The notes beneath the pieces were generated by a model that worked only from the letters and a program-made list of their open reading frames with translations, was not told the origin of the DNA and made no database searches. A stretch of 64,000 bases of DNA from Candidatus Saccharicenans subterraneus. GTDB taxonomy: Bacteria > Acidobacteriota > Aminicenantia > Aminicenantales > Saccharicenantaceae. How positions within the stretch are numbered: the stretch's first letter is position 1; the number at the start of each line of letters is the position of its first letter. The position numbers were made by a program, and so were the translations under genes. The stretch is from NCBI GenBank assembly GCA_003426165.1, contig QUAH01000008.1:1-64000 (forward strand), in the 5' to 3' direction. This document shows, piece by piece, positions 45,720 to 53,882 of the stretch.

Positions 45720-47048
45720 TTAGAATGGAACCAGGCTCTTCCAGCCGCTAGGTAATCTTTTGACAATATCGTTCAGGATGACAAAGACGATTATGAAGAC
45801 GAAAATCACGAAGCCAATCTGCATCCAGATTTCACGCATCTTCGGGCTGAGGTCCCTTCTGATCAGTCCCTCGATCATCAGGACAAAAATCTGACCCCCG
45901 TCAAATACCGGAATGGGTAGCAGGTTGAGGATGCCCAGCTGCAGGCTGATGATGGCAATCCAGCTCATCATGGCCAGCAGGCCCATCTTCATAGCCGCGT
46001 GAGACAGGCTGGCGATTTCAATCGGCCCGCCCAGCTGCCTGGTCGAAGCCTGCCCGGTAAACAGGTCTTTCAGGAAGTTGAAGACCAGGAAGGTATTGCG
46101 GGCATTTTCCCTGAGGCTCTGGCCCAGGGCGGCAAAAAAGGGATATTTGCGGGTGACCGACTTGGCCCCCTGCAGAACTCCGATTTTGCCCACGTTCCCT
46201 TCCTTCCTTGGAATGACTGTCAGGTCAAGCCTCTGGCTTTGTCTTTCCACCGTTAGCACCAGGGGTTTTTCCGGGCTTTCTTCGATCTTCTTAACAAAAT
46301 TGTAGAAAAAGACCGGCTCGCCGTTGACCGCCAGGATCACATCACCCGGCTGCAGCCCGGCTTTTTCCGCCGGCGAGCCGGGGTTGACCATCATGATCTG
46401 GGTCAGGATATGAGCCCGGAACCCGGCATATCCCATCTCGTACCTGGTGATCTTGTCGGTCTTCAGCGGAACCTGCAGCCTCTCCCCTCCCCTTCGTATG
46501 GTTACCAGGATATCTTTTTCCGGCTTGGAGCCGACGGCAATTTCCACATCGCTCCAGGTCTTCACCGCCCGGCCGTTGATTTCCAGGATTTCGTCTCCAA
46601 CCAGCAGGCCGGCTCTCTCGGCCGGGGAACCCGGGTCGACCCAGCCGATCACCGGGACCTGCTCCTGGTACTCGGGAACGGTTACTCCGACCATGTTGAG
46701 GATGGACACCAGGACTATGGCCAGCAGGATATTCATGATGGAACCCATGACCAGGATGAGGAATCTCTCAAAGCGGTTCTTGGCCATGAAATCATCCGGG
46801 GATATGGGCCGGTCCTTCTCGAACATGCCCTCTCCCAGCAACCTGACATAGCCCCCCATGGGAATCAGGCTGACCCGGTAATCGGTGTCTCCCTTTTTGA
46901 GGCCGAAAAGCCTCTTGCCATAGCCAAAGGAAAAGACTTCCACCTTGACGCCCACCAGCTTGGCCATGAAAAAGTGACCGAACTCATGGACGAATACCAG
47001 GATTCCGAAAACAATCAAGAATGCAACGATGGTGCCCAGTATGGTCAT
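45720..47048 (-). CDS. rseP: RIP metalloprotease RseP
   Basis: A 442-residue inner-membrane site-2 protease. 'FVHEFGHFFMAKL' holds the zinc-binding HExxH in TM1; 'ILNLLPIPVFDGGQ' is the second site (usual LDG seen as FDG). Two PDZ domains lie between, each with a 'GSPAERAGLLVGDEILEING' type start (the second 'GSPAEKAGLQPGDVILAVNG'). It cuts membrane-bound anti-sigma factors and signal-peptide remnants. Its ATG overlaps the dxr stop (ATGA). Confidence 0.96.
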   Translation of the reverse strand: MTILGTIVAFLIVFGILVFVHEFGHFFMAKLVGVKVEVFSFGYGKRLFGLKKGDTDYRVSLIPMGGYVRLLGEGMFEKDRPISPDDFMAKNRFERFLILVMGSIMNILLAIVLVSILNMVGVTVPEYQEQVPVIGWVDPGSPAERAGLLVGDEILEINGRAVKTWSDVEIAVGSKPEKDILVTIRRGGERLQVPLKTDKITRYEMGYAGFRAHILTQIMMVNPGSPAEKAGLQPGDVILAVNGEPVFFYNFVKKIEESPEKPLVLTVERQSQRLDLTVIPRKEGNVGKIGVLQGAKSVTRKYPFFAALGQSLRENARNTFLVFNFLKDLFTGQASTRQLGGPIEIASLSHAAMKMGLLAMMSWIAIISLQLGILNLLPIPVFDGGQIFVLMIEGLIRRDLSPKMREIWMQIGFVIFVFIIVFVILNDIVKRLPSGWKSLVPF

Positions 47049-48226
47049 GTTATGTTCCCTTTCATCTTTTTTAGGTATAGCTGGGCCTGTCCCCTGCTCT
47101 CCCGGTCGACGGCCAGGATATCATCCAGTTCAGCCAGAGCCCGGGGCTGGTGGTGATTGAGACAATAGCTTACTATCTCAAAAATCTGGCCGAAAGAAAT
47201 CTTCTCTTCCAGAAAGGCCTGGACCGAAACTTCGTTGGCCGCGTTCAACACCACCGGGAAACTCAGGCCGGCGGCCAGGGCCTTTCGGGCCAGCCCGAAA
47301 AGCGGAAACCTCTGTTCATCGACCGGAAAAAATTCCAGGGAACGAACTTCGGCCAGGTCCAGAGAGGGCAGCGGAGATTCCAGCCGTTCCGGGTAGCTCA
47401 GGGCATACTGGATCGGGATTCTCATGTCGGTCTGGCTCAACTGGGCCAGGACCGAACCGTCCAGGAATTCAACCAGGGCATGGACGATGCTCTGGGGGTG
47501 GACCAAAACCCCGAGCTGATCCGGCCGGAGGTTGAACAACCACCTGGCTTCAACGAGTTCCAGCCCCTTGTTCATCATGGTGGCCGAATCGATGGTCACC
47601 TTTTGACCCATTTTCCAGCGGGGATGCCTCAGGGCTTCGGCCAGGGTCTTGGTGGACAGTTCCTCGAGCGGCACCCGCAGAAAGGGGCCGCCGGAGGCGG
47701 TCAAATAGACCTTCTTAATGAATTTCTTATCGCGGCCACGAAGGCACTGGAAGACGCCCGAATGCTCGCTGTCGACTGGAATGATGCGGCTCCCGGTCCT
47801 GGCCGCGATTTTCCTGATCAGGTCCCCGGCTACAACCATGGATTCCTTGTTGGCCAAGGCCAGGTCCTTTCCCTTCCGGAGGGCAGCCAGGGTAGGTTTC
47901 AGCCCGGCTATTCCGGTGATGGCCGAAACCACCATATCTGCCGTGGCGACCGAAGCTATTTCTTCGTAGCCCGCCTCTCCGCATAGAATCCTCACCCTGG
48001 AACGTCCCAGGTTTCTTCTGAGTTCCCCGGCCTGCTTCTCGCTTTCTACCGCCACGATTTCAGGTTGAAACTCTTCTACCTGCCGGGCCAGAAGCCCTGA
48101 GTTTCTTCCGGCAGCCAGCCCGACCACCCCGTACCTGTCCCTGAAGCGCCGGATAACATCCAGGGTGCTCTGCCCGATGGAACCGGTGCTGCCGAGAATG
48201 ACCAGGCGTTTTTTCCTTTTGTTCAT
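47045..48226 (-). CDS. dxr: 1-deoxy-D-xylulose 5-phosphate reductoisomerase
   Basis: A 393-residue NADPH enzyme making MEP from DXP. 'LVILGSTGSIGQSTLDVI' is the nucleotide motif, 'ALANKESMVVAGDLI' and 'IIPVDSEHSGVFQCL' hold active-site residues, 'LTASGGPFLRVP' is the flexible substrate loop, and 'SATMMNKGLELVEARWLF' provides metal ligands. It sits in the isoprenoid/phospholipid operon between cdsA and rseP. Confidence 0.97.
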   Translation of the reverse strand: MNKRKKRLVILGSTGSIGQSTLDVIRRFRDRYGVVGLAAGRNSGLLARQVEEFQPEIVAVESEKQAGELRRNLGRSRVRILCGEAGYEEIASVATADMVVSAITGIAGLKPTLAALRKGKDLALANKESMVVAGDLIRKIAARTGSRIIPVDSEHSGVFQCLRGRDKKFIKKVYLTASGGPFLRVPLEELSTKTLAEALRHPRWKMGQKVTIDSATMMNKGLELVEARWLFNLRPDQLGVLVHPQSIVHALVEFLDGSVLAQLSQTDMRIPIQYALSYPERLESPLPSLDLAEVRSLEFFPVDEQRFPLFGLARKALAAGLSFPVVLNAANEVSVQAFLEEKISFGQIFEIVSYCLNHHQPRALAELDDILAVDRESRGQAQLYLKKMKGNIT

Positions 48227-48243
48227 GAGGTCCAGGTTTCAGT

Positions 48244-49050
48244 TTATTTCATGATCAGGAGTTTCAAATAATAAAAGACGGGAGCAGCCAGGGTAAAGCT
48301 ATCTATCCTGTCCAGGATCCCACCGTGCCCCGGGACCAGGTTGGAAGAATCCTTGACTCCGGCTGCCCGTTTGAATAGGGACTCCAGGGGGTCGGCCACC
48401 TGGGCTGCGGCATGAACCACGACGCTCAAAACGATAATCTCCAGCAGCGGAAAACGGGGCAGAAGGACGGTCCTGGCCAGCCAGCCACCGCCCGCCGCCC
48501 AGAGCAGGCCTCCCAGGGCTCCTTCCCAGGTCTTGTTGGGGCTGGCAATGGGAGTCATCTTTCTCCGTCCAAAGGTTTTACCCAGCAGGAAGGCCCCGGT
48601 ATCTCCCAGTGAAATGACCGCAAACAGAAGATAAAGCCAGAGCACGCCGAAGTCACGCCTGACCCAGTAGAGAAAATTCATGGTCAGGCTGACATAGACC
48701 AGGCCGGCCAAGGTCAGGCTGAAAGAACCGGGAAACAGGGCCAGCTTTTCCAGGGTATTGGTATCTATCACATAATACACAAAGGTGATCAGGGTCATGA
48801 CCGTGAAGCCCAGCAGGAAAGGAAAGCTGTCAAAATAAAAAGTGGCCCCGATGATCAGGGCAAACAGGCAGCCCAGGAGCTTCTTTGGGTAAAACTTGCG
48901 CCTGTTGCTCAGGCTGTAAAATTCCAGCAGGCCGCCGATGATGGTCAGCTGCAGGGCCAGGAAAAAAACCCAGGGTGGCGCGAACTGAATTATGACAAAT
49001 AAAACTCCCAGGATGATGATGGCCGTCTTGGTTCTCTGCCAGAGTCCCAT
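48244..49050 (-). CDS. cdsA: phosphatidate cytidylyltransferase
   Basis: A 268-residue polytopic inner-membrane enzyme forming CDP-diacylglycerol from phosphatidate and CTP. About seven helices; 'GDTGAFLLGKTFGRRKMTPIASPNKTWEG' region is present in pieces, and the signature ends 'DPLESLFKRAAGVKDSSNL' and 'PGHGGILDRIDS'. The usual Gly-Asp before 'ESxxKR' is Ala-Asp here. One base separates it from uppS. Confidence 0.95.
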   Translation of the reverse strand: MGLWQRTKTAIIILGVLFVIIQFAPPWVFFLALQLTIIGGLLEFYSLSNRRKFYPKKLLGCLFALIIGATFYFDSFPFLLGFTVMTLITFVYYVIDTNTLEKLALFPGSFSLTLAGLVYVSLTMNFLYWVRRDFGVLWLYLLFAVISLGDTGAFLLGKTFGRRKMTPIASPNKTWEGALGGLLWAAGGGWLARTVLLPRFPLLEIIVLSVVVHAAAQVADPLESLFKRAAGVKDSSNLVPGHGGILDRIDSFTLAAPVFYYLKLLIMK

Positions 49051-49051
49051 G

Positions 49052-49837
49052 CTAAGTCCTGCCTTTCTTCTGAACCGGTTCCACCCCGCCGAATCTCCTC
49101 TCTCTTTTCTGGTAATCCACGACCGCCTGCAGCAGGTCCTTTTTCCGGAAATCAGGCCAGAGAACCGGGGTCACCCACAGTTCGGTGTAGGCCGACTGCC
49201 AGAGGAGAAAATTGCTCAGTCGCATTTCCCCGCTGGTCCTGATCAGCAGGTCCGGGTCTGGTATTCCGGCGGTGTCCAGGTAACGGGCGAACGAATTCTC
49301 GTCGATTTCTTCCAGGCGGCTCTTTCTGCGAACCATCTTCTTGATGGCCTTGATTATTTCCTGGCGGCCGCCATAATTTAAGGCCAGCACCACCGTCATC
49401 CGGCGGTTATTCCTGGTCTGCCTTTCCACCCGGGCCAGCTCCCGTCTGACCAGGTAAGGAATGCCATTTCTTTCCCCGATTACTTTGAGCCTCAGGTCAT
49501 TTTCCAGGAGAACCCGGCTTTCTTCAGCCAGGTATTTTCTGAGCAAACCCCATAGAGTATTGACCTCATCCTCCGGCCTTTTCCAGTTTTCGCGAGAAAA
49601 GGCGTAGAGAGTCAGGTACTTAATTCCCAGGCGGGCAGCCGCTTCCACCGCTTCTTTCACCGATTCACTGCCGGCTTTATGGCCCTCGGTCCTGGGCAGG
49701 TTTCTCTGGCGGGCCCAGCGGCCGTTTCCATCCATAATTATGGCCACGTGAACCGGCAGCCGGGTAAAATCTATCTGTTTAACCAGCTCTGCTTCAACGG
49801 TTCCAGGCTTTATGTAGCCTTCCAGGGTATCAAACAT
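49052..49837 (-). CDS. uppS: undecaprenyl diphosphate synthase (isoprenyl transferase)
   Basis: A 261-residue cis-prenyltransferase making the C55 lipid carrier for cell-wall polymers. 'HVAIIMDGNGRWARQR' holds the catalytic Asp, followed by 'GHKAGSESVK', 'LYAFSRENWKRP', 'ALNYGGRQEI' and 'DLLIRTSGEMRLSNFLLWQSAYTE', the full family pattern. I start at the ATG at 49837 (MFDTLEGY). A more upstream ATG at 49846 overlaps the -10 box of a perfect promoter, and no Shine-Dalgarno is present, so the mRNA is predicted to begin at this ATG. Confidence 0.96.
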   Translation of the reverse strand: MFDTLEGYIKPGTVEAELVKQIDFTRLPVHVAIIMDGNGRWARQRNLPRTEGHKAGSESVKEAVEAAARLGIKYLTLYAFSRENWKRPEDEVNTLWGLLRKYLAEESRVLLENDLRLKVIGERNGIPYLVRRELARVERQTRNNRRMTVVLALNYGGRQEIIKAIKKMVRRKSRLEEIDENSFARYLDTAGIPDPDLLIRTSGEMRLSNFLLWQSAYTELWVTPVLWPDFRKKDLLQAVVDYQKRERRFGGVEPVQKKGRT

Positions 49838-49844
49838 GAAAAAC

Positions 49845-49873
49845 ATTATAAGGAGGGCCTGTTGAATTGTCAA
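49845..49873 (-). promoter_or_regulatory. perfect-consensus promoter of uppS operon, leaderless
   Basis: TTGACA (49868-49873), a 17-base spacer and TATAAT (49845-49850) on the minus strand, 12/12 matches. Seven bases separate the -10 from the ATG at 49837. Confidence 0.85.
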
Positions 49874-49938
49874 AAAGGCGACCGGACGGGCATGGACAGA
49901 GTATGCCCTTTCTGGTATCTTACAGGCTGGAGGAAAAG

Positions 49939-50169
49939 ATGTGTCTGGCCGTGCCCGGAAAAGTGGTCAGCCTGGAAGGCAATGGTACCGGTAAAGTTGA
50001 TTACCTGGGAACGACCGTACTGGCCAACCTCTCCCTCCTCCCCGAGGTCAAGGTGGGCGACTGGGTAATTGTGCATGCCGGTTTTGCCATTTCCAGGCTT
50101 GACCAGAAGGAAGCCCGCCGCACCCTGAAACTTTTCAAAGAGCTGGAAAAAATCAGCCCGGCCGACTGA
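49939..50169 (+). CDS. hypC: hydrogenase maturation chaperone HypC
   Basis: A 76-residue protein starting 'MCLAVPGKVVSLEG', the diagnostic HypC start with the essential Cys2. 'VGDWVIVHAGFAISRLDQKEA' completes the family pattern. HypC binds HypD and carries the Fe(CN)2CO unit to [NiFe]-hydrogenase. GGAGGAAAAG precedes this ATG, so the longer upstream frame is discarded. hypD follows after 3 bases. Confidence 0.97.
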   Translation: MCLAVPGKVVSLEGNGTGKVDYLGTTVLANLSLLPEVKVGDWVIVHAGFAISRLDQKEARRTLKLFKELEKISPAD

Positions 50170-50172
50170 GCC

Positions 50173-51312
50173 ATGGCCCGTAGAAAACCTTCCCGGGAAT
50201 TATTATCTGGCTGGCGCTCGGCTCCCACCATCAGGAACCTGCTTAAAGCCATATCCATTGAAACCGGGACCATAGGCCGTCCATTGAGAATCATGGAAGT
50301 TTGTGGCACCCATACCATGACCCTGCACCGTTCGGGCCTGAAACCCCTGCTGCGGGAAGCCGGAGTGGTGATGGTCTCCGGGCCGGGCTGCCCGGTCTGC
50401 ATAACTCCAGATTACTACCACGAAGCCATAATCGACCTGGTCACTTCCAGGAAGAACATCCTGGTGGCCACCTTCGGCGACATGACCAGGGTGCCCACGG
50501 CCCGCGGGTCCCTGCAGACCACGGTTCCCGCGCCGGGCTCGGAAATAAGAATTGTCTATTCGCCGGAAGAGGCGCTGGAGCTGGCCGTCAAAAACCTGGA
50601 AAAGGAAGTCATTTTCTTTGGAGCCGGGTTCGAAACCACCATTCCGGCCATCGCCTTCACCGTCAAACGGGCTGCCGCTGAGAACCTTAAGAATTTCTCC
50701 CTGCTGGCCGCCCTGTGGTTGATTCCCCCGGCCCTCCAGGCCATCCTGGAATCGGGCGAAGTGGCCATAGACGGTTTTATCTACCCGGGGCATGTCAGCG
50801 TCATCATCGGCCAGCAGGCCTACCGCTTCGTGGCCGAAAAATTCGGGGTGCCGGGAGCCATAGCCGGCTTTGAGCCGGCCGATGTGCTCCTGGGCATTCT
50901 GTCCGTAGCCAGGCAAATCCGGCTGGGACGCCCTGAAGTGGCCAACGAATACCGCCGGGTGGTCCAGGCCGAGGGTAACCCCAGGGCCCTGGCCCTGATG
51001 GAAGAAATGCTGGAGCCTTACGAGGCTGACTGGCGCGGCCTGGGCCGTATTAAGATAAGCGGCCTGCGCCTTAGACCACGCTTCCAGGAACTGGATGCGG
51101 TCAGGAAATTTGACCTGCACCTTCAACCGGCTAAGCCTCTCAAGCTGGGCTGCCGGTGTGGGGAAGTCTTGAAGGGCCTGATCGAGCCGGTTGATTGCCC
51201 GCTCTTTGGCCGGTCCTGCGATCCCGACCATCCCCGGGGTCCATGCATGGTGTCTTACGAAGGCGCCTGCCTGATCGAATATAAATATTCATCCGGAGGC
51301 AGAAAGCAATGA
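50173..51312 (+). CDS. hypD: hydrogenase maturation protein HypD
   Basis: A 379-residue Fe-S protein on which the iron-cyanide/CO centre is built. Signature segments are 'IMEVCGTHTMTLHRSGL', 'GPGCPVCITP', 'TFGDMTRVP', 'FGAGFETTIPAIAFTV' and the C-terminal cluster set 'CRCGEVLKG', 'CPLFGRSCDPDHPRGPCM', 'YEGAC'. Its end overlaps hypE by 4 bases. Confidence 0.97.
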   Translation: MARRKPSRELLSGWRSAPTIRNLLKAISIETGTIGRPLRIMEVCGTHTMTLHRSGLKPLLREAGVVMVSGPGCPVCITPDYYHEAIIDLVTSRKNILVATFGDMTRVPTARGSLQTTVPAPGSEIRIVYSPEEALELAVKNLEKEVIFFGAGFETTIPAIAFTVKRAAAENLKNFSLLAALWLIPPALQAILESGEVAIDGFIYPGHVSVIIGQQAYRFVAEKFGVPGAIAGFEPADVLLGILSVARQIRLGRPEVANEYRRVVQAEGNPRALALMEEMLEPYEADWRGLGRIKISGLRLRPRFQELDAVRKFDLHLQPAKPLKLGCRCGEVLKGLIEPVDCPLFGRSCDPDHPRGPCMVSYEGACLIEYKYSSGGRKQ

Positions 51313-52295
51313 AACAGGTCAGCCTGGAAATGGGCAGCGGCGGTCGCTTGATGCAGGAATTTATCAAAGAAAGGCTGCTGCCTGTATTCAAGAACCGGTA
51401 CCTTAAAGCTCTTCATGATTCGGCCCTTCTGCCGGGCGGCCTGGCCCTGACCACTGATTCCTACACGGTCGACCCGATCTTCTTTCCGGGAGGCGATATC
51501 GGGACGCTGTGCGTCAACGGAACGGTTAATGACCTGGTGGTGTCCGGTGCCAGGCCCGAATACCTGTCCCTGGCCCTGATCATAGAAGAGGGCCTGGAAC
51601 TGGCCACCCTGGAAAAAATCCTGCTTTCCATTCGGAAGACTGCTTCCAGGAACCGGGTGAGTATCGTCACCGGCGATACCAAGGTGGTCCCCCGCGGCCA
51701 GGCTGACAGGATTTATATCAACACCGCCGGGGTCGGACACCTGGTGGGATGCCCGGAACCTGAGAAGGTCAGGCCGGGAGACAAGATACTGGTGACCGGA
51801 CCAGTCGGCGAACATGGCCTGGCCATCATGCTGGCCAGGAATAATTTCAGGCTATCTTCGCGGGTCAGGAGCGATTGCGGGCCGCTACTTTTTCTCCTTC
51901 CCCTCTGGAAAAAAGGCGTACTCTGGATGCGGGATATCACCCGGGGAGGCCTGGCCACGGTGCTGTCCGAACTGGCTGATAAGGTCGGCTATCCCCTGCT
52001 GGTCGAAGAAGAAAGCATTCCTTTTTCCCGGGCCCTTCGCGGGGCGGTGGAAATCCTCGGGATTGACCCGCTCTACCTGGCCTGCGAGGGGCGGGCCCTC
52101 GTGGTGGTTAAAGAATCCGAAGCCAAACGGGTACTGAATGTCCTTAAAAAGCAGGCAGCTTCCCGCGAGGCAGCCATCATCGGAGAAGTCCAGGATAAAA
52201 TCGGGCGGAAAGGTGAAGCCCTGCTCCGGACATCAAGCGGGGGTTTGAGGCTCCTGGAACCCCTGACCTCGGAACTCCTGCCAAGGATTTGCTGA
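51309..52295 (+). CDS. hypE: hydrogenase maturation protein HypE
   Basis: A 328-residue PurM-like ATPase that dehydrates a carbamoylated C-terminal cysteine to thiocyanate, the source of cyanide ligands. 'MGSGGRLMQEFI' opens the protein, 'LTTDSYTVDPIFFPGGDIG' binds ATP/Mg, and the C-terminus is 'LLPRIC', ending in the required cysteine. The stop lies 5 bases from the convergent epimerase stop. hypA, hypB, hypF and hydrogenase genes are not in this window. Confidence 0.97.
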   Translation: MKQVSLEMGSGGRLMQEFIKERLLPVFKNRYLKALHDSALLPGGLALTTDSYTVDPIFFPGGDIGTLCVNGTVNDLVVSGARPEYLSLALIIEEGLELATLEKILLSIRKTASRNRVSIVTGDTKVVPRGQADRIYINTAGVGHLVGCPEPEKVRPGDKILVTGPVGEHGLAIMLARNNFRLSSRVRSDCGPLLFLLPLWKKGVLWMRDITRGGLATVLSELADKVGYPLLVEEESIPFSRALRGAVEILGIDPLYLACEGRALVVVKESEAKRVLNVLKKQAASREAAIIGEVQDKIGRKGEALLRTSSGGLRLLEPLTSELLPRIC

Positions 52296-52300
52296 CAACC

Positions 52301-53248
52301 TCAGCCCATCCTGGATTTATACCAGTCTATGGTCAGCTTCAATCCCTTTTCAAAATCAACTTCTGGCCTGAAACCGAGGTGATGCTCGGCCCGGCTGATA
52401 TCGGCATATGATTCCATGATGTCCCCGGGGCGGGGGTCAGCATAGACCGGCGACATCTTGACCCCGAGCAACGAATTCAGAATTGCAGCCAGTTCCTTAA
52501 CCGTAATTCTGGAAGCCGTTCCTATATTAAAGACCTCGCCGCGGAAATCGGTAGCATTGGCCGCCAGCAAATTGGCCTGGACCACGTTCTCCACGTAGAT
52601 AAAATCGCGACTCTGGTGGCCGTCGCCATAGATTATCGGCGGCTGGCCCCGCAGCATCCTGGTGATGAAGATTGGAACAACCGCGGCATACTGGGAACCA
52701 GGGTCCTGCCTGGGCCCGAAGACGTTGAAGTAACGCAGGCTGACGGCATTGAAGTTGTAGAGCTGGCTGAAAACCTGGCAGTATTTCTCGGAGGCCAGTT
52801 TCTGGGCACCGTAGGGCGACAGGGCTTTCCCTTCCAGGCCTTCCTTCTTGGGAAAGGTCTGGTCGTCGCCGTAGACGGCCGAAGAAGAGGCAAAAACAAA
52901 GCTGCGGATTCCTTGTTCCGCGGCCGCCAGCAGCAAGTTCAGGGTTCCAGTCAGGTTGATTTCATGGGCCAGGAGCGGTTCTGAAACTGACCTGGGCACC
53001 GAGGCCAGGGCAGCCTGGTGCAGGACCACTTCCATGCCTTCGGCGGCCTTCTGGCAGAGCTCTCTATCCCTGATGTCGCCGCGGATGATTTCCACCCGGC
53101 CGGCCAGGTGAGAAAGGTTTTCCTCTTTGCCAGTAGAAAAATCATCCAGCACCCGGACCTGGCAGCCCAGGCTGGCCAGTCTTTCCACCAGGTGGGAGCC
53201 GATAAAACCGGCTCCACCGGTCACCAGGTAGCGACTGTACTTGAGCAT
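52301..53248 (-). CDS. NAD-dependent sugar-nucleotide epimerase (SDR family)
   Basis: A 315-residue extended-SDR enzyme. 'YLVTGGAGFIGSHLVERLA' is the NAD motif; the catalytic Ser is in 'FASSSAVYGD' and the YxxxK in 'SPYGAQKLASE'. 'YFNVFGPRQDPGSQYAAVVP' and 'GDGHQSRDFIYVENVV' fit UDP-GlcNAc/UDP-Glc 4-epimerases of the WbpP/TviC/GalE group. Exact substrate is uncertain. It is the last gene of the sulfate-activation operon, so it may supply the sugar for a sulfated surface glycan; that link is inference. Confidence 0.88.
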   Translation of the reverse strand: MLKYSRYLVTGGAGFIGSHLVERLASLGCQVRVLDDFSTGKEENLSHLAGRVEIIRGDIRDRELCQKAAEGMEVVLHQAALASVPRSVSEPLLAHEINLTGTLNLLLAAAEQGIRSFVFASSSAVYGDDQTFPKKEGLEGKALSPYGAQKLASEKYCQVFSQLYNFNAVSLRYFNVFGPRQDPGSQYAAVVPIFITRMLRGQPPIIYGDGHQSRDFIYVENVVQANLLAANATDFRGEVFNIGTASRITVKELAAILNSLLGVKMSPVYADPRPGDIMESYADISRAEHHLGFRPEVDFEKGLKLTIDWYKSRMG

Positions 53249-53257
53249 CAGGCTGCC

Positions 53258-53809
53258 TCACAGATGAACATGGTCATCAAGATAACCAGATTTCTTCAGG
53301 TAATCCAGGACCTTCCGGGCACTCTCGTCCAGTGTCTCCCGGTCGGTTTCCAGCACCAGCTCGGGGTTGACCGGCTCCTCGTAGGGGTCGGAGATGCCGG
53401 TAAATTCCTTGATCTCGCCGCGGATGGCTTTCTGGTACATTCCCTTAACATCCCGGCTCATGCAGACCTCGAGCGGACACTTGACATAGACCTCGATAAA
53501 TTCCCCTATCTCCCTCCGGGCTTCATCCCTGATCTCGCGGTAGGGAGAAATAAATGAAGTCAGAACGGCCACCCCGTTCCTGGTCAACAGCTTGGCCACG
53601 AAGGCCACCCGGCGGATGTTTTCGTCACGGTCCTTCTTGGAAAAGCCCAGGTCGCGGCACAGGCTCTTGCGGACCACGTCACCGTCCAGCCTTTCCACCT
53701 TCAGGTTATGGGCACGAAGAATCTCGGCCACCCGGTCGGCCACAGCCGATTTTCCGGAGCAGGGCAACCCGGTAAACCACAGGGTAAATCCTTTCTGTTC
53801 CTGACACAT
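53258..53809 (-). CDS. cysC: adenylylsulfate (APS) kinase
   Basis: A 183-residue enzyme phosphorylating APS to PAPS. The P-loop is 'WFTGLPCSGKSAVAD' (usual GLSGAGKS), then 'LDGDVVRKSLCRDLGFSKKDRDENIRR' pieces of the APS site, 'ISPYREIRDEAR' and 'FIEVYVKCPLEVCMSRDVKGMY'. The C-terminal 'GISDPYEEPVNPELVL' is also conserved. AAGGAG precedes the ATG. With sat in the same operon it makes PAPS, the donor for sulfotransferases. Confidence 0.95.
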   Translation of the reverse strand: MCQEQKGFTLWFTGLPCSGKSAVADRVAEILRAHNLKVERLDGDVVRKSLCRDLGFSKKDRDENIRRVAFVAKLLTRNGVAVLTSFISPYREIRDEARREIGEFIEVYVKCPLEVCMSRDVKGMYQKAIRGEIKEFTGISDPYEEPVNPELVLETDRETLDESARKVLDYLKKSGYLDDHVHL

Positions 53810-53882
53810 CTATGAACTCCTTATTATTACTTTGTATAAATTCACCAGGAATCCTGGTTTAAGGCCGGTTAGGGCCTGGCTA

